Below are positions 32,230 through 43,250 of a stretch of DNA of 64,000 nt, piece after piece; position 1 is the first letter of the stretch; the number at the start of each line of letters is the position of its first letter. Under the pieces are notes generated by a model. That model saw nothing but the letters and a program-made list of their open reading frames with translations. It did no database searches and had not been told where the DNA came from. Both the position numbers and the translations under genes were made by a program. Source of the DNA: Proteles cristata cristata (taxonomy: Eukaryota; Chordata; Mammalia; Carnivora; Hyaenidae); NCBI GenBank assembly GCA_017311185.1, contig JAESUZ010003505.1:2418001-2482000 (forward strand), given 5' to 3'.

Positions 32230-32845
32230 CACCTCGTGTTTCCCCCATGCCCCGAAATCCCTGTGTTCAAGTCCTAGCCCGCTTACCGCAGAAAGTGCCC
32301 TTCTGTGCAGATGATGTCTTTACAGAGGTAATTAAGTCAAAATGAGGTCCCTGAAGGGACCCTGATGTGACATGACCTGTGTCCTTATAAGAAAAGGAAA
32401 TTTGGGAGCACCTGGGTGGCTCGGGTAGTTAAGCATCCGACTCTTGATTTCAGCTCAGATCATGATCTCACCGTTCATGAGATCGAGCCTCCTTGGGCTC
32501 TGCGCTGACAGCTCTGAGCCTGCTTGGGATTCTCTTTCTCCTCCTCTCTCTGTCTCTCTCCTGCTCGCTCGCTCGTTCTCTCTCTCAAATACATAAATTT
32601 TTTTTTTAAAAAGTGGAAATTAGGACAAACAGGGAAAAGAAGATGATGTGAAGATACAGGGAAAAGATGGTTATCTCCAAGCCAGAGAAATGTCTGGAAT
32701 AGACCCTTCCCCCACAGACCTCAGAAGAAATCAGCACCACGGATACCTTGTTCACTTCCAGCCTCCAAAATGATGAGACAGAGAATTTCTGCTCTTTAAG
32801 CTGCCTGGTCAGCGGTACCCTGTTACGGAAGCCCTAGCACTCCAG
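32230..32845 (+). mobile_element. MLT1-type MaLR LTR, split by a SINE
   Basis: CCCCGAAATCCCTGTGTTCA, GATGTCTTTACAGAGGTAAT and GTGTCCTTATAAGAAAAGG lie left of the SINE. GATGATGTGAAGATACAGG, TCACTTCCAGCCTCCAAAAT and GTACCCTGTTACGGAAGCCC lie right of it. This is a near-complete old LTR, plus strand. Confidence 0.8.
32404..32612 (+). mobile_element. CAN-SINE inserted in MLT1
   Basis: Head GGGAGCACCTGGGTGGCTCG, B-box region truncated (GAGATCGAGCCTCCTTGG), tail CATAAATTTTTTTTTTAAAA. Flanks AAAAGGAAATTTGG and AAAAGTGGAAATTAGG are a decayed target duplication. Confidence 0.9.
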
Positions 32846-32938
32846 CGCAGGCAGCCACCTCCCTACTTTTCAGGACGCGTCCCCAAGGCCCTCTCTCCGC
32901 TAAAACCCCAGGTAAAGACTATCTTACTTGCTGTTCTT

Positions 32939-32940
<2 letters not shown>

Positions 32941-32988
<48 letters not shown>
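32941..32988 (+). repeat. (CA)n microsatellite, about 24 units
   Basis: Uninterrupted CA array immediately before an AATAATAACAATG stretch and a SINE. Confidence 0.95.
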
Positions 32989-32992
<4 letters not shown>

Positions 32993-33015
32993 TAAGTAAT
33001 AATAACAATGAAAGA

Positions 33016-33220
33016 GGGGTGCCTGGGGGGCTCAGTCAGTTAAGCCTCTGACCAGCTCAGGTCATGATCTCAACGTTCCTGAGTTGGAGCCTCGTGGTTC
33101 ATGAGTTGGAGCCTCGCGTCAGGCTCCGGGCTCTGTGCTGACACTGTGGAGCCTGGTTGGGATTCTCTCTGTCTCCCTCTCTCTCTCTCTCTCTCAAAAA
33201 TAAATAAACTTTTAAAAAAT
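33016..33220 (+). mobile_element. CAN-SINE with internal tandem duplication
   Basis: The head is GGGGTGCCTGGGGGGCTCAG. A 21-22-bp unit around GAGTTGGAGCCTCG is tandemly duplicated (33074-33094 and 33096-33116). The tail AAAATAAATAAACTTTT is followed by AATAATAATAGCAATAG, resembling the left flank AATAATAACAATG. Confidence 0.92.
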
Positions 33221-33989
33221 AATAATAGCAATAGACGAAAACTAAGAGAAAGGGCAGTGATGCGCAGGACAAAGAAAGAGGCACACCTCCTTCAGAAGCG
33301 ACGGGTCTCACGGTGCCCATACCTCAGCTGGACGTCGGCTGGGTTTGACTCAGCAAAGCAGCCGGGAGATCCAGGACACCCCACTTTCCTGGTCCCCGAG
33401 TCACAGACTCTGCAAAACCAGTCTTGAGCTCTTCAGATCTGCAGAAAACTGGTGCTTTAAAACCAAAGGGGTAACAGAATTTGAACCCTCCCCCCAAGGA
33501 ATTGTCCGGCCTGCGTGGGAGACCTAACCACTGCAGCTTGACTTCTATCCCAGCACCAAATAAACCTGTTCCTCCCACAAACGCCCTGGAAGCAGTTTTC
33601 CTCGGAAATATGCAGATGCTAATGGGCTTTCGAGGCCAGCCAGTGTTTTCAGAAAGCACTGTCAGTTTGTGACAGGTAGGAAATTTGCATTTCCATTAGG
33701 GAGGCCTTTGCCGATTGTGAGTCATAAAAGCCCCAGAAGAATAGGGCTGGAGGGTGACGGGGGGGACGTATTGTACTTTAAAAAGGAGACTTTATTGCAC
33801 GGTTCAGCGAAAGGTACCAAAGGAGATAAAGGCTTGCGGAAAGAACAGGGCTCAGAACTCACTCGGGCTGCAGAGAAAACTCACAATGAGGAGAAACTTA
33901 TTAACGCGCAGGCCTGTCACCGGACTCCGGGGGGGAGGGGAGGGAGAGCCTGAATGTGCCTTTACTAGTTTGCAATTCACTGTGTTTCG
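33221..33989. other. Unique DNA leading into a CpG island
   Basis: No repeat or coding frame recognised. From 33600 the sequence looks regulatory: GATGCTAATGGGC, a perfect octamer (33683-33690) and GAGTCATAAAAGC. Confidence 0.45.
33683..33690 (-). promoter_or_regulatory. Octamer motif (POU-factor site)
   Basis: ATTTGCAT is the complement of the POU octamer ATGCAAAT, in a repeat-free AT-rich stretch 300 bases before the CpG island. A single 8-mer is weak evidence alone. Confidence 0.3.
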
Positions 33990-34335
33990 CATTAAGATAA
34001 TACGCTCTCCGAGGGTGATAAGGGGCGCCGGGTGCTGGCGGCGCGGCCCAGGCGCTTCTCGCTCCGGCTGCATTAGCCCCGGCCGGAATCTCCCGGGTTG
34101 AAACTCGCTCCCGCTCCGTAGGGCCGCTGCGGTGATCTGTGCGTGTGGTTTGTTTCACTCTTTGTGTCGGTGACGTCGCGATGCAGCCCGGCAGCCGCAG
34201 GGACGAGGCCACGGCGCTGCCTCACCTGTGAGGTTACCTGCCCATCAAATGCGGGCCCACCGCGCGCGCGCGGCTGGATTTCAGCCGCGGCCTTGACCGC
34301 TGGAGGGGAGCCCCGCCCGGAACCCACATTCCTCT
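33990..34335. promoter_or_regulatory. CpG island with CRE-like motif
   Basis: About 340 bases dense in CG (GGCGGCGCGGCCC, CGCGCGCGCG at 34260-34270), repeat-free. TGACGTCG at 34171-34178 is a CRE-type site, followed by ATG at 34181 opening only 16 codons. It is a candidate promoter or enhancer of an unannotated transcript in the TENM3 flank. Confidence 0.45.
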
Positions 34336-36440
34336 AAGCAGCAGGGGGAGATTTCCAAGACTCTCCCAGCGCAGCTAGTGAAGGCTGCTTCGTTAGAGAC
34401 GAAGGAAGGGGGAAAGGAGAGGCCAGTGAGCAGCGCCAGGGCGCACACTCACTAGCGGGGGCGATCCTGCGGCTTCTCCCTGACACTCCCCTCTTTGAGT
34501 CACCACCTGGCTATTTAATGAGCGACTACTCTGTGCCCGGCGGCGCCAAAGTTGCGAAGGGAAGGGAGAGGGGCCAGATCGCTGTTCTGGTCGGAAGGCT
34601 CCGCGTGGTGGTGAGGGAACCGGCGAGAAGCCCACGAGGACAGGACGCGTGACGCAGGCATTAGGGGTGCACGCCCTAATCAAGAGAACAAAAGGAGCCG
34701 TGGAAAGCGGGGGCAGGGACTAGTCTGGGGCAGGAGGGGAGAGGAGGCTCTGGGGAGGCCTGCTGAGGAATGCTTGTCACAGAGATCCCCGCAGACCGCG
34801 GAAACGCCTCTGCCGAGTCCCCAGGGCCCCACGAAGCTTGGGAATCCTGCGGACGGAGCCCTGAATGCAGGGGTGAGAGTGACCTGGGCCAGAGCAGGGA
34901 AGCCCAGGCCGGGTGCTGGGGTCATGGAGAAGAGTTTAGTTTCGCTCCATTTGCAGGGAAAGACCAGCGCGGGGTTTGGGGCCGGAAGGAACGTGGTCTG
35001 ATTTGTACTTTGGGGAGCTCCCACAGTAGTGGGAATGCGTTCCGGGACGGGGTGGGGGCAAAGGTAGAGAGATCATTGTGGTTCTTGCTGCCTCAGTTAC
35101 CACTCCTCTTTCTTGCCTAATTTCTGAGTCATTCGATCGTGAAGAGTGGAGAGGCAATTGGAGAATAAACCATCATCCTTATTGCTGATAAGCGAGGTCT
35201 CAGAGCTGGAGGGCTTCCTAATACTGGCCCCCACAACTGGTGGGTCCCAGGCCCGAGGCGAGGGAAGAGCTGGCCCCTTGAAGGATGGAGTACTCATCCC
35301 TGCATGTGACGCTCCCCCGAGAAAGAAAGGCAAGGCTGAGCTCAGCACACCCAGTCCGTGCTTCCCAAATTGCCCCCTCGGCCCCTGCCACCTGGTGAAG
35401 GGGGTCCGCGGTGGCGAGGGGCCAGGAGGCATCCCCGGGCTTCCCCAACATGCAAGGGAACAGCAGCCTCCGAGGAGAGGGGGCGCCGCCCACCCAGGTG
35501 AGAGGCGCTGGGGCGCCTGTTCTAGGCGTTGGTAAGAACCCGAGAGCATCTCGAGAGAACTTGGGATAATGTGGGGACTGGGAAGTCTGTATGCCAGGCA
35601 CAGTGCGGGTCAGCCCAGGCCCCCACCTCCGGGGTGGCCCGCAGCCCCCGCTGCCCCGAGGAGACGGCTATTGATTACAAAGCTAACAACCTTCCTAGAT
35701 GCTCCCCACACGCCTGCCGGGGCGGGAGCGGGAGGGGGTCTCAGCCTCTTCTGTCCTCCGAGGAGGTGAAGGGGGTCTGGGCTTACAAGAGCTTCCCTCC
35801 AGAGCAGGAGAACATGGGCTCCAGCTTCTGCATTTCTTGCCTTTCTCTTTTACAAGTTAAACGACTTCCAGCTCCTTCGTAACCTCTGCTCATTTCTGCT
35901 TTGGGTTTGCTGCAGTTTGACTTCCTTGCTCTTAAAATTCAGAGAGCAAAGCGCGCCAGGAGGACCCGTCACTGAGCCTGACCTCGGCTGTGTGCGTGCA
36001 GCCTGTGGACTGCTCGCTGGTGATCCCAGGTCACCCCCTGTTCGTCCTGGCCTGTCAATACCTGGGTGGCATCGGCCATCACACCCTGCTTCTGAGACCC
36101 TGTCATGCCAGAGGTTTTGTCTGCTCTGCCGTCTCCCGCCTGGACGTGCATAAAGTAGCTTGTATTCAGTCCTTAAAAGCATGTTACCCATGTTGTTACT
36201 GAAAGACACCTTATGATTCATCAGATGTCTGTCTAACTTAACTAGGTTATGTTGACTTCTATTCCTGTCCTCAGAACCTGGCCAGTCCCGAGGCAGGGCA
36301 GGGGCTTGTAGAAAGGCCTCGAGGCCCCTCCCGGCCCTGAGGAACTGGATTTGTAGTTTTATTGCATTCCAACCAGTGTAAAAGCCACATAGATGAGCTA
36401 AATGAGAAGCTCATTGAAGAAATAGACTTCCTGCTCTCCA
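34336..36440. other. Unique DNA without a gene
   Basis: GC-moderate sequence with many overlapping open frames of up to 150 codons but no recognised product. A short L2-like remnant lies at about 34505-34550. No other repeat seen. Confidence 0.45.
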
Positions 36441-36521
36441 TCTGGTATAGTGCCCGGCAAACAGCAGGGGCTCAGGAATGAATGAATGAATGAACGAATG
36501 AACGAATGAATGAACGAATGA
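36441..36521 (+). mobile_element. L2 3' end with (AATG)n tail
   Basis: AGTGCCCGGCAAACAGCAGG and GGCTCAGGAATGAATGAATG match the L2 3' terminus, whose natural TGAATGAATG end has expanded into AATG/AACG units (36476-36521). Confidence 0.8.
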
Positions 36522-36714
36522 GCCAAACAAAAGGCGGCAGGCAACCTTGTGACGAACTCCCTGCTCTGACACTGCAGCCTCTGGCTGCCTTCTTAATGCT
36601 GTCTCTTTTGCTCTACTTCCTTCCTGTCCCCCACCTACCCCCTTAACCCCCCAACATGCAGTTGCTCTTAGATGTCTCTCTCACTCTCCCTTCTCAAAGT
36701 TATGGAAAGGCTGC

Positions 36715-37175
36715 TACCGGATGACCTGTGTCCCCCGCCAGATGCATATGCTGAAGTCCTCAGAATGTGACCTGATTTGAAAGCATAAGCTCTTGGCAGA
36801 TGTAATTAGTTAAGCTGAGATCAGACCAAAGTGGATGGGGTGGTCCCCCAATCCAGTTCGACCAGTGACCTTATAAAGGGGGCAATCTGGACACAGCCAG
36901 GCACTCGGACAACGCACCGTGGGCAGATGAAGGCAGAGATCACGACGACGCTTCTACAAGCCAAGGAAATACCAAAGATGGCCAGTTCAGCAGAAGCCAG
37001 GGGAAAGGCTCAGAACTGCGTCTCCCTCACAGCCCTCAGAAGAAACCCAAGCTACCAGAGGTTTCGGGTCTTCTCCGCTTTCTGGCCTCCAGAACTGTGA
37101 GACGATACATTTCTTTTGTTTCAGCCACTCTGTCGAGGTACTTTGTTATGGCGACCCTAGGAAGCTGATATACAT
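36715..37175 (+). mobile_element. MLT1-type MaLR LTR
   Basis: TGACCTGTGTCCCCC, GCTGAAGTCCTCAGAATG, CTTGGCAGATGTAATTAG, GAAGGCAGAGATCACGACG, AAGCCAAGGAAATACC, CTGGCCTCCAGAACTGTGAG and CCCTAGGAAGCTGATATACA cover nearly the whole LTR in order. Confidence 0.88.
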
Positions 37176-37186
37176 TCCCACTCACT

Positions 37187-37236
37187 TTATATATATATAT
37201 AAATATCATGTATATATATCTTTATATATATATATA

Positions 37237-37271
<35 letters not shown>
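37187..37271. repeat. (TA)n microsatellite
   Basis: Interrupted TA array of about 85 bases, able to form cruciforms and likely unstable. Confidence 0.95.
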
Positions 37272-37273
<2 letters not shown>

Positions 37274-37694
37274 GCATAAACTGGGGCAGAGAAAGAAATC
37301 AGGTGTCCCCTAAGGGCTTTCTACGTTGAGAGGTCTATTGTATCGGGTGAGTGTATGTCCCAGGATGCTCTGACTTCAAATTTTCTGTGTTGATTTTCCT
37401 TATGAATATACACAATTCTTACTTTTCAAGCTCCGCTATCCCATTATTCTTTAGATCAGAAACACAGGCGCATATCAACAATCATCACCAAAATATTAGA
37501 AAATTCCTATCCCAGTGTGCCAGGGGCTCATGAAGCCTATTAAAAAGACATTGCCCTTATTTTCTGGGACGCCGAGTCCAAGGCCAGCATGATGATACCA
37601 CAAGCGCTGTTTCTTTTAATTTGCTAATTTGTTTAAGGATAGTTATGGAGCACATGGTCCGCATTATGGGCCGTGAGATATTTGTCTAAGTCTT
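37272..37694. other. Unique DNA without a gene
   Basis: No repeat or coding frame recognised. Confidence 0.4.
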
Positions 37695-37711
37695 AAAAAT
37701 GAGCAAAGAGA

Positions 37712-37921
37712 GGGGCGCCTGGGTGGCTTAGTCGGTTAAGCGTCCGACTTTTACTTAGGTCATGATCTCGCAGTTCGTGGGTTCGAGCCCCACGTCGGGC
37801 TCTGTGCTGACTGCCAGCTCAGAGCCTGGAGCCTGTTTCAGTCTGTGACTCCCTCTCTCTCTGACCCTCCCCTGCTCACGCTGTCTCTCTCTCTCCTCGA
37901 AATAAATAAAAACATTAAAAA
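37712..37921 (+). mobile_element. Young CAN-SINE, CTTAGG subfamily
   Basis: A perfect 17-bp duplication AAAAATGAGCAAAGAGA lies at 37695-37711 and 37922-37938. It carries the same diagnostic set as the copies at 21675 and 26390, with a few private changes (CTTTTACTTAGG, CTGTTTCAGTC). Confidence 0.97.
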
Positions 37922-37938
37922 AAAAATGAGCAAAGAGA

Positions 37939-39259
37939 ATGGCACGTAAGGGAGACTGATAACGTATTTGATTTCAGGACCCGCTGTTTCCCAGACGGCA
38001 CAGGGTAAAGGGCCATTTGCGCGCATGCACATGGCAGTGGCTGATCAAGGGCAGACGACAGGCAGAAGCGCCAGCCAGCCATCTCTCTTCCCCACCCCTG
38101 GCTCACACCTGCGGCAGGTCTGTTGCCACAGCCCCATTAGGACTCGGCAGGTGGCCCACCTGGCCGGCTGATACCACAAGGCAGGCCTGCTCTCCTGCAG
38201 CCTGAAAGCCAGCTGGAGAAAGATGCATCTGGCTCAAAGGAGGCCTCCTCCCCAGGCCCCCGAGCTAACTACTGGGCCCTGGCAGAGCGTGGCTCCGACT
38301 GCCACACTCGGGTGAGCACAGCCACCAGGAGTTGGGTCGTTCTCAGCTTTGCCCTCGTCCAAGAGGCAGCTGCTCCAGCAAACCAGAAATTCAAGGGGGT
38401 GCGTGCTGGGCACCAGCTGACAGCCTTTAGAAGACAAAATGGCAAAAGCCATTGCTGCTGCCTGTGCTCTGTTCAAGCGGCAATCCAGGTACCCTCCTGG
38501 CCTTCCCCACCGACCCCCACCTTCCCTGGGGGCTGTGCCGTGCCCTTGACCGGAGACCCAGGCTGCGGCAGTCTCCCCCCACCTCCCTGGCCGCTGGGTC
38601 AGCTCCCTCCTCGCCTTCTCTGCAGGGCCTGGGCACTCTGTCCCTTTGGCAAGAGCTAAGCCCACCTGTGGGATGTTCACTGCTTTCTGCAGAGTGGAAA
38701 AAAGAAAGAAAGAATAAAAGTAAAGCAAGTCGTTATTTAAAACTAAAGCGGAAAAGCTTAACCTCCTCTTGGGAGAGAGTCCTCCTCCTGGGACTGGCTG
38801 CACTGTGCCAAGTTCCGGAAGGAAAAGCAAACCCAGAGGCAACCGCGCCTGGCCGCAGATGCCTGGGCTGGGGGGCGGGGGGGCGGGGAGGGGCAGGTGG
38901 CCGGCCACAGGCTGTCGCCGCGCCTGGTGGGTGACTCTCCGAGGCAGGACCTGGACAGAGGCAGGAACCAGGAACGTGCGGCGGGGCCCCGGGACCCCCT
39001 GACGCCCTCCGGCGGAGCTCCCCCGAAACAGACCAAACAGACGGCTTTGTTTCCTCGGACCCTGACTCTCCGCCTCCCTGAACTGGAGACAGTCCTACCT
39101 CGCACTCTTGCAAGGTCAGAGGCTTCGTTAATCAACAGCGATTACACACCTTCAAGTCCAAAGCTGCTGGAATAAATAAGCGCCTCTCATGCGGAGAGGT
39201 CACAGGTCGGCCCTTCCAGCTGAGACGTCTGGATCGTCATTCAAGGCTTGCCGCTAATT
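37939..39259. other. Unique DNA without a gene
   Basis: Open frames up to 224 codons on the minus strand (38234-38908) have no recognised product. A G-rich stretch occurs at 38870-38895. No repeat recognised. Confidence 0.45.
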
Positions 39260-39545
39260 TTAGCGTGTGGCCCGGATGTGGCCGTGCCCCCGCGAGGCGG
39301 CCAGCGGACCCTGCCTCCCGAGCCCCCGCGCTTTGGCGGGGCGGCCCCGGGACGCTTCGCCACGCAGGTTCCCCCGCCCGCGGTGCCCTTCCCCGCGCTC
39401 TGCACTTCGGGTCTCAGCACGCACGCGGTGTCCCCGGGTCGCCCCCCCTCCCCCGCACACCTGCGCTGAGCTCCCAGGGAGGAAGGCTCCTTCCACGGGC
39501 CCTACGGGCAGGGCAGACCCCGTCGCGCGCCTCTCCCAGCAGCTG
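39260..39545. promoter_or_regulatory. CpG-dense patch
   Basis: CG-rich, repeat-free sequence with GCTTTGGCGGGGCGG (E2F/SP1-like) near 39330. No initiator, splice donor or coding frame convinces. Possible CpG island; function unknown. Confidence 0.4.
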
Positions 39546-40104
39546 CGACAGTGCTGGACACAGGACGTTCCCCATGACGCCCGGGAAGCGCCAAGTGCTT
39601 GCATCACGATTGCTTGGTCTAAAGAGTTAATCACCGCGGGACTAAGCCCTTCCTTCACTTCCTGAGTCTTCCAGGAAACCAAGGTCCGCCAAGTCTTTCA
39701 GGGGCCGTGGGCTGCTTTCAGGGGGTGCACTTCCAGGTCCTTCCTCCACTTCCGAAGCTTGATGGGTCCCAGACTGTGCTCACCTGACCTTCCCGCCTGC
39801 AGTCGTCCCTTCTGCCAACAAAGGTAAGGCCTTCCTCGCTCTTCTTCTGGGTCGCCCTGGAATGTAAACATCTCCAGGACACCATGAAAGGGGCGACTGT
39901 AGAATGCAATGCTCCTGAGGACCTCTCCGCATGACCTGCAAGGACAGCTTTAGAGGAAGTTTGGAGGGAGGCGGGGGGTGCGAGAACCCCTCCCACCCAC
40001 GATCCATCGCCTCCTGCCGTCTTTACCAGTGGCTTCCCTCTCCATCTGAGCCCTGGCCATGTCAGGATTCAAATTCAGAGTTGAGATGGTCATCAGTAAT
40101 AACA
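39546..40104. other. Unique DNA without a gene
   Basis: Nothing recognised. Confidence 0.35.
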
Positions 40105-40332
40105 GGGGCACCTGCGTGACTCAGTAAGGTAAGCATCTGACTTCCACTCACATCATGATCTCAGGGTTCCTGAGCTGGAGTCCCATGGAGGGCTGTGTGC
40201 TGACGGCTCAGAGCCTGGAGCCTGCTTCAGATTCCGTGTCTCCCTCTCTCTCTCTGCCCCTCCCCTGCTCGTGCTCTCGCTCTTGCACGCGCACGTGCGC
40301 TCTGTCTCAAAGGTAAAAAAACGTTAAAAAAT
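40105..40332 (+). mobile_element. CAN-SINE, older copy
   Basis: Head GGGGCACCTGCGTGACTCAG, B box degraded (GAGCTGGAGTCCCATG), CT body ending in TTGCACGCGCACGTGCGC, tail AAAAAAACGTTAAAAAAT. No clear target duplication. Confidence 0.9.
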
Positions 40333-40914
40333 TTTATTAGTAAGAGTAAGTGTGATTTAGCCGATTGGTGTGACCCCAACCTTGAGGACGGGCTTTGTCA
40401 TCCAGTTCATGTAACGAGACAAAACGTGCAACTCCAAAGTTTGTACAAAATATGTCTTTACACCAGATAGGCAATATACAATACGCAGGAAAATAAATCT
40501 TTTAGAACGACTTAAACTCGTAATTGAAGTTCTGAGCTGTTTATCTAAAAATGTGTATCCCAAAAAGAGATTGCCTAGGGTTTCAAAATTCTTTTAGAGG
40601 CTCTTCAGGCAAAATGTTGACGCTACTGCTGGTAGTGTCACAGGTGAGGGGCTCAATAGGGCACGAGAGCCCCACCGTCCAGGTGGCCGTGACAATGAGG
40701 AACCACACACAGCTGAAAGCCCAGGGGCGCGTGAGTGAGAGGTGAACGGATACCACATGCCACCCCATTCCCAAGAGATTATCTACAACACATATTAGGT
40801 TGCCCTCCCTCCCATTTTCTGCATATTGCATATTTCTAAGACATTCCTTTGGATTTCCTGTTGTATTTACAGAACCAAGAGAAGTAAAAGGCTTTTTTAA
40901 AAAGGAAAGATATT
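40333..40914. other. Unique DNA without a gene
   Basis: Nothing recognised beyond short A/T runs. Confidence 0.35.
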
Positions 40915-40997
40915 TAACTATCGACTCATGATGTTATGCATCTGAAACTAATGCAATGCTAAATATCCATTATGCCTCAATTTTAAAAAATTATTTT
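40915..40997 (+). mobile_element. L1M 3' terminus
   Basis: GATGTTATGCATCTGAAACT, AATGCAATGCTAAATATCC and TATGCCTCAATTTTAAAAAA match the last bases of an old L1 3' UTR. Confidence 0.65.
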
Positions 40998-40998
40998 A

Positions 40999-41208
40999 GG
41001 GGCACTGGGTGGCTCAGTCGGTTGAGCGTCCCACTTCAGCTCAGGTCATAATCTCGCGGTTTGTGGGTTCGAGCCCCACGTCGGGCTCTGTGCTGACAGC
41101 TCAGAGCCTGGAGCCTGCTTCAGATTCTGGGTATCCCTCTCTCTCTGACCCTCCCCTGCTCACGCTGTCTCTCTCTCACTCTCTCTCTCATAAATAAAAC
41201 ATTTTAAC
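40999..41208 (+). mobile_element. CAN-SINE, first of a tandem pair
   Basis: Head GGGGCACTGGGTGGCTCAG, intact B box GGGTTCGAGCCCCACG, body with CTGACCCTCCCCTGCTCACG and tail ATAAATAAAACATTTT. It is inserted at the L1M end. Confidence 0.93.
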
Positions 41209-41245
41209 AAGTTTTTTTTTTTTAATCAAAAAAAAAACTTTCTTA

Positions 41246-41468
41246 GGGGCACCTGGGTGGTTCAGTCAGTTAAAGAGTTTGACTTCAGTTCAGGTCACTA
41301 TCTCACAGTTTGTGGGTTCAAGCCCCACGTAGGACTCTGTGCTGACAGCTCAGAGCCTGGAGCCTGCTTCAGATTCTGTGTGTCTTTCTCTCTCTGCCCT
41401 TACCTTGCTCATGCTCTCTCGCTCGCTCGCTCTCTCTCTCTCTCTCAAAAATAAATAAACATTAAAAA
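41246..41468 (+). mobile_element. CAN-SINE, second of a tandem pair
   Basis: Head GGGGCACCTGGGTGGTTCAG, tail AAAAATAAATAAACATTAAA. Flanks CTTTCTTA and CTTTCTAA suggest a short target duplication. It lies 37 bases after the first copy in the same orientation. Confidence 0.93.
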
Positions 41469-42060
41469 AATTTTTTTAAATTGCTTTCTAAGGAAAGGTG
41501 TTCAAAAGACCGAGGAAAGAATTCTGAGGCTGCACAGAACAAGAGAAATCAACGTGGTCTGGAATAGCAATACTCAATTAGTTGTTTCCCTAAAAATTCT
41601 TGAGTGGAAAAAGCTGAGCTTTCCCATTGTTGAAAGGAGGCCCGTGGGACCCCACAGTTCAGGTAGGAAGACCATTACAGCTTCACTGTCACTAGCCTCC
41701 AGCTAAAACAGCTTTTCCTTTCGCTAGCAGTGTGGACGCTGAATCAGGGTGTCCGTTGCTGTGGTGTGTTCCCCCCAGAAATCTCATGTTCTTATTCCGT
41801 TGTGAGTTGCTGCACGTACCTTGAAATATTTATCCTTAATTTATCCTTAAATATTATTATCCTTAAATATTTATCACTACTTCAAAATTATAGTATTAAA
41901 CCTATGTGAGATCTTATCTAACTCATTAATTTAAAAAAACAGCATTTACTCTAGCACAAATGAGCTTTTAAAAAAATGTTGATTAACTATATAACAATAT
42001 AATTGGCTTCCATTGTAATCCTGTGCATTTTATTTTATGCATTTAAAAATATTATTCTGA
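41469..42060. other. AT-rich unique DNA
   Basis: It contains three TTATCCTTAA units within 41824-41880. No gene or dispersed repeat recognised. Confidence 0.4.
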
Positions 42061-42262
42061 GGGCGCCTGGGTGGCTCAGTCAATTCGATGTCAGACTCTT
42101 AGTGTCGGCTCAGGTCATGATCTCACGATTTGTCAGATCAAACCCCCCATCAGGGCCGACAGTGAGTAGCCTGCTTGAGATTCTCTCTCTCCCTCTCTCT
42201 CTGCCCCCTGCTGCTTGTGCATGCGTGTTCTCTCTCTCTCTCTCAAATATATATATATATAT
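42061..42262 (+). mobile_element. CAN-SINE, diverged
   Basis: Head GGGCGCCTGGGTGGCTCAG, altered B box (CAGATCAAACCCCCC), deleted middle, CT body and a tail that became (AT)n (42246-42262). Confidence 0.9.
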
Positions 42263-42867
42263 AATGCTGAAAAAGGGTCCATAGATTTTCAGAGGGGTGC
42301 CTTGGCCCCCCCCAAAAAATTTTAAGAACACTTATTTTAAAACCACACTCCAAAAAAACGTTTTGAAATGTTTATGCAGTGGCTTAGGGAAGCAAAAATA
42401 AGCACCCACACTGGAGAAACGCCATGGGGGGCAGGCTGGGGACCGTAAACACGTGAAAGACCAGGTCACACTCTGAATCTCAGTGAATGAGAAGCCTTTC
42501 CTCCATGTAGCAAATGGACCAGCTCAAACCTGGTGACTAAGCACACAGCACCTTACGTTCTTCTAACACACACTCGAGTCCTAGAAAAGCCGCTGGAACA
42601 AACTGATGTCAGTGCCCCTGGTTTCCCGCAAAAATCTGGAGTCCCGCGTGGCGTTTTATCCCAGCGGGGACCTCGGATGGCAGACCTTGAGGGTGAATCC
42701 CATTCCACAGCTTCCCTCCAGCTCTTGCCGGGTTCGGGGTTTGAGGTCACTGCAGAAGAGAGACATCAGCCTTACTCGCAGCTCGCACCGGAAAATAAGC
42801 CATAAGTAAGCGTTCTGAAGGTCAGGGTGCCTGAGGCTGAGGAGCTGGATTCAAACAACTCAGGGCA
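42263..42867. other. Unique DNA without a gene
   Basis: Nothing recognised. Confidence 0.35.
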
Positions 42868-42980
42868 GGGCACCAGCCAGCTCAGTCAGAAGAGCCGGCA
42901 ACTCTTGATCTAGGGGTGTGAGTTTGAGCCCCACGTTGGGTATACAGATTACTAAAAAATTAAATAAATTAACTTTGAAA
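42868..42980 (+). mobile_element. Older short CAN-SINE lineage
   Basis: GGGCACCAGCCAGCTCAGTC, GAGTTTGAGCCCCACGTTGG and then directly GTATACAGATTACTAAAAAA, with no CT body. This matches the older carnivore tRNA-Lys SINE structure that ends with GGGTGTAGAGATTACTTAAA. Confidence 0.8.
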
Positions 42981-42993
42981 AATAATAATTCAG

Positions 42994-43237
42994 GGGCACC
43001 TGGATGGCTGAGTCGGTTAAGTGTCTGGCTCTTGATTGTGGCTCAGCTCATGATCTCACAGTTCTTGGGTTCGATCCCCATGTCAGCCCGTGCGCTGATG
43101 GAACGGAACCTGCTTGAGGTCGTCTCTCCTTCTCCCTGCCCTTCCGCTGCCTGTGCCCTCACTAAATAAATAAGTAAATAAACTTAAAATAAAATAAAAT
43201 ATTTCTCTCTGACTCAGTTTTTAAAAAACAATAAAAA
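42994..43237 (+). mobile_element. CAN-SINE inserted in the tail of the older SINE
   Basis: A perfect 13-bp duplication AATAATAATTCAG lies at 42981-42993 and 43238-43250. Head GGGCACCTGGATGGCTGAG. The tail is long and A/T-rich with a TTTCTCTCTGACTCAG insertion. Confidence 0.95.
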
Positions 43238-43250
43238 AATAATAATTCAG

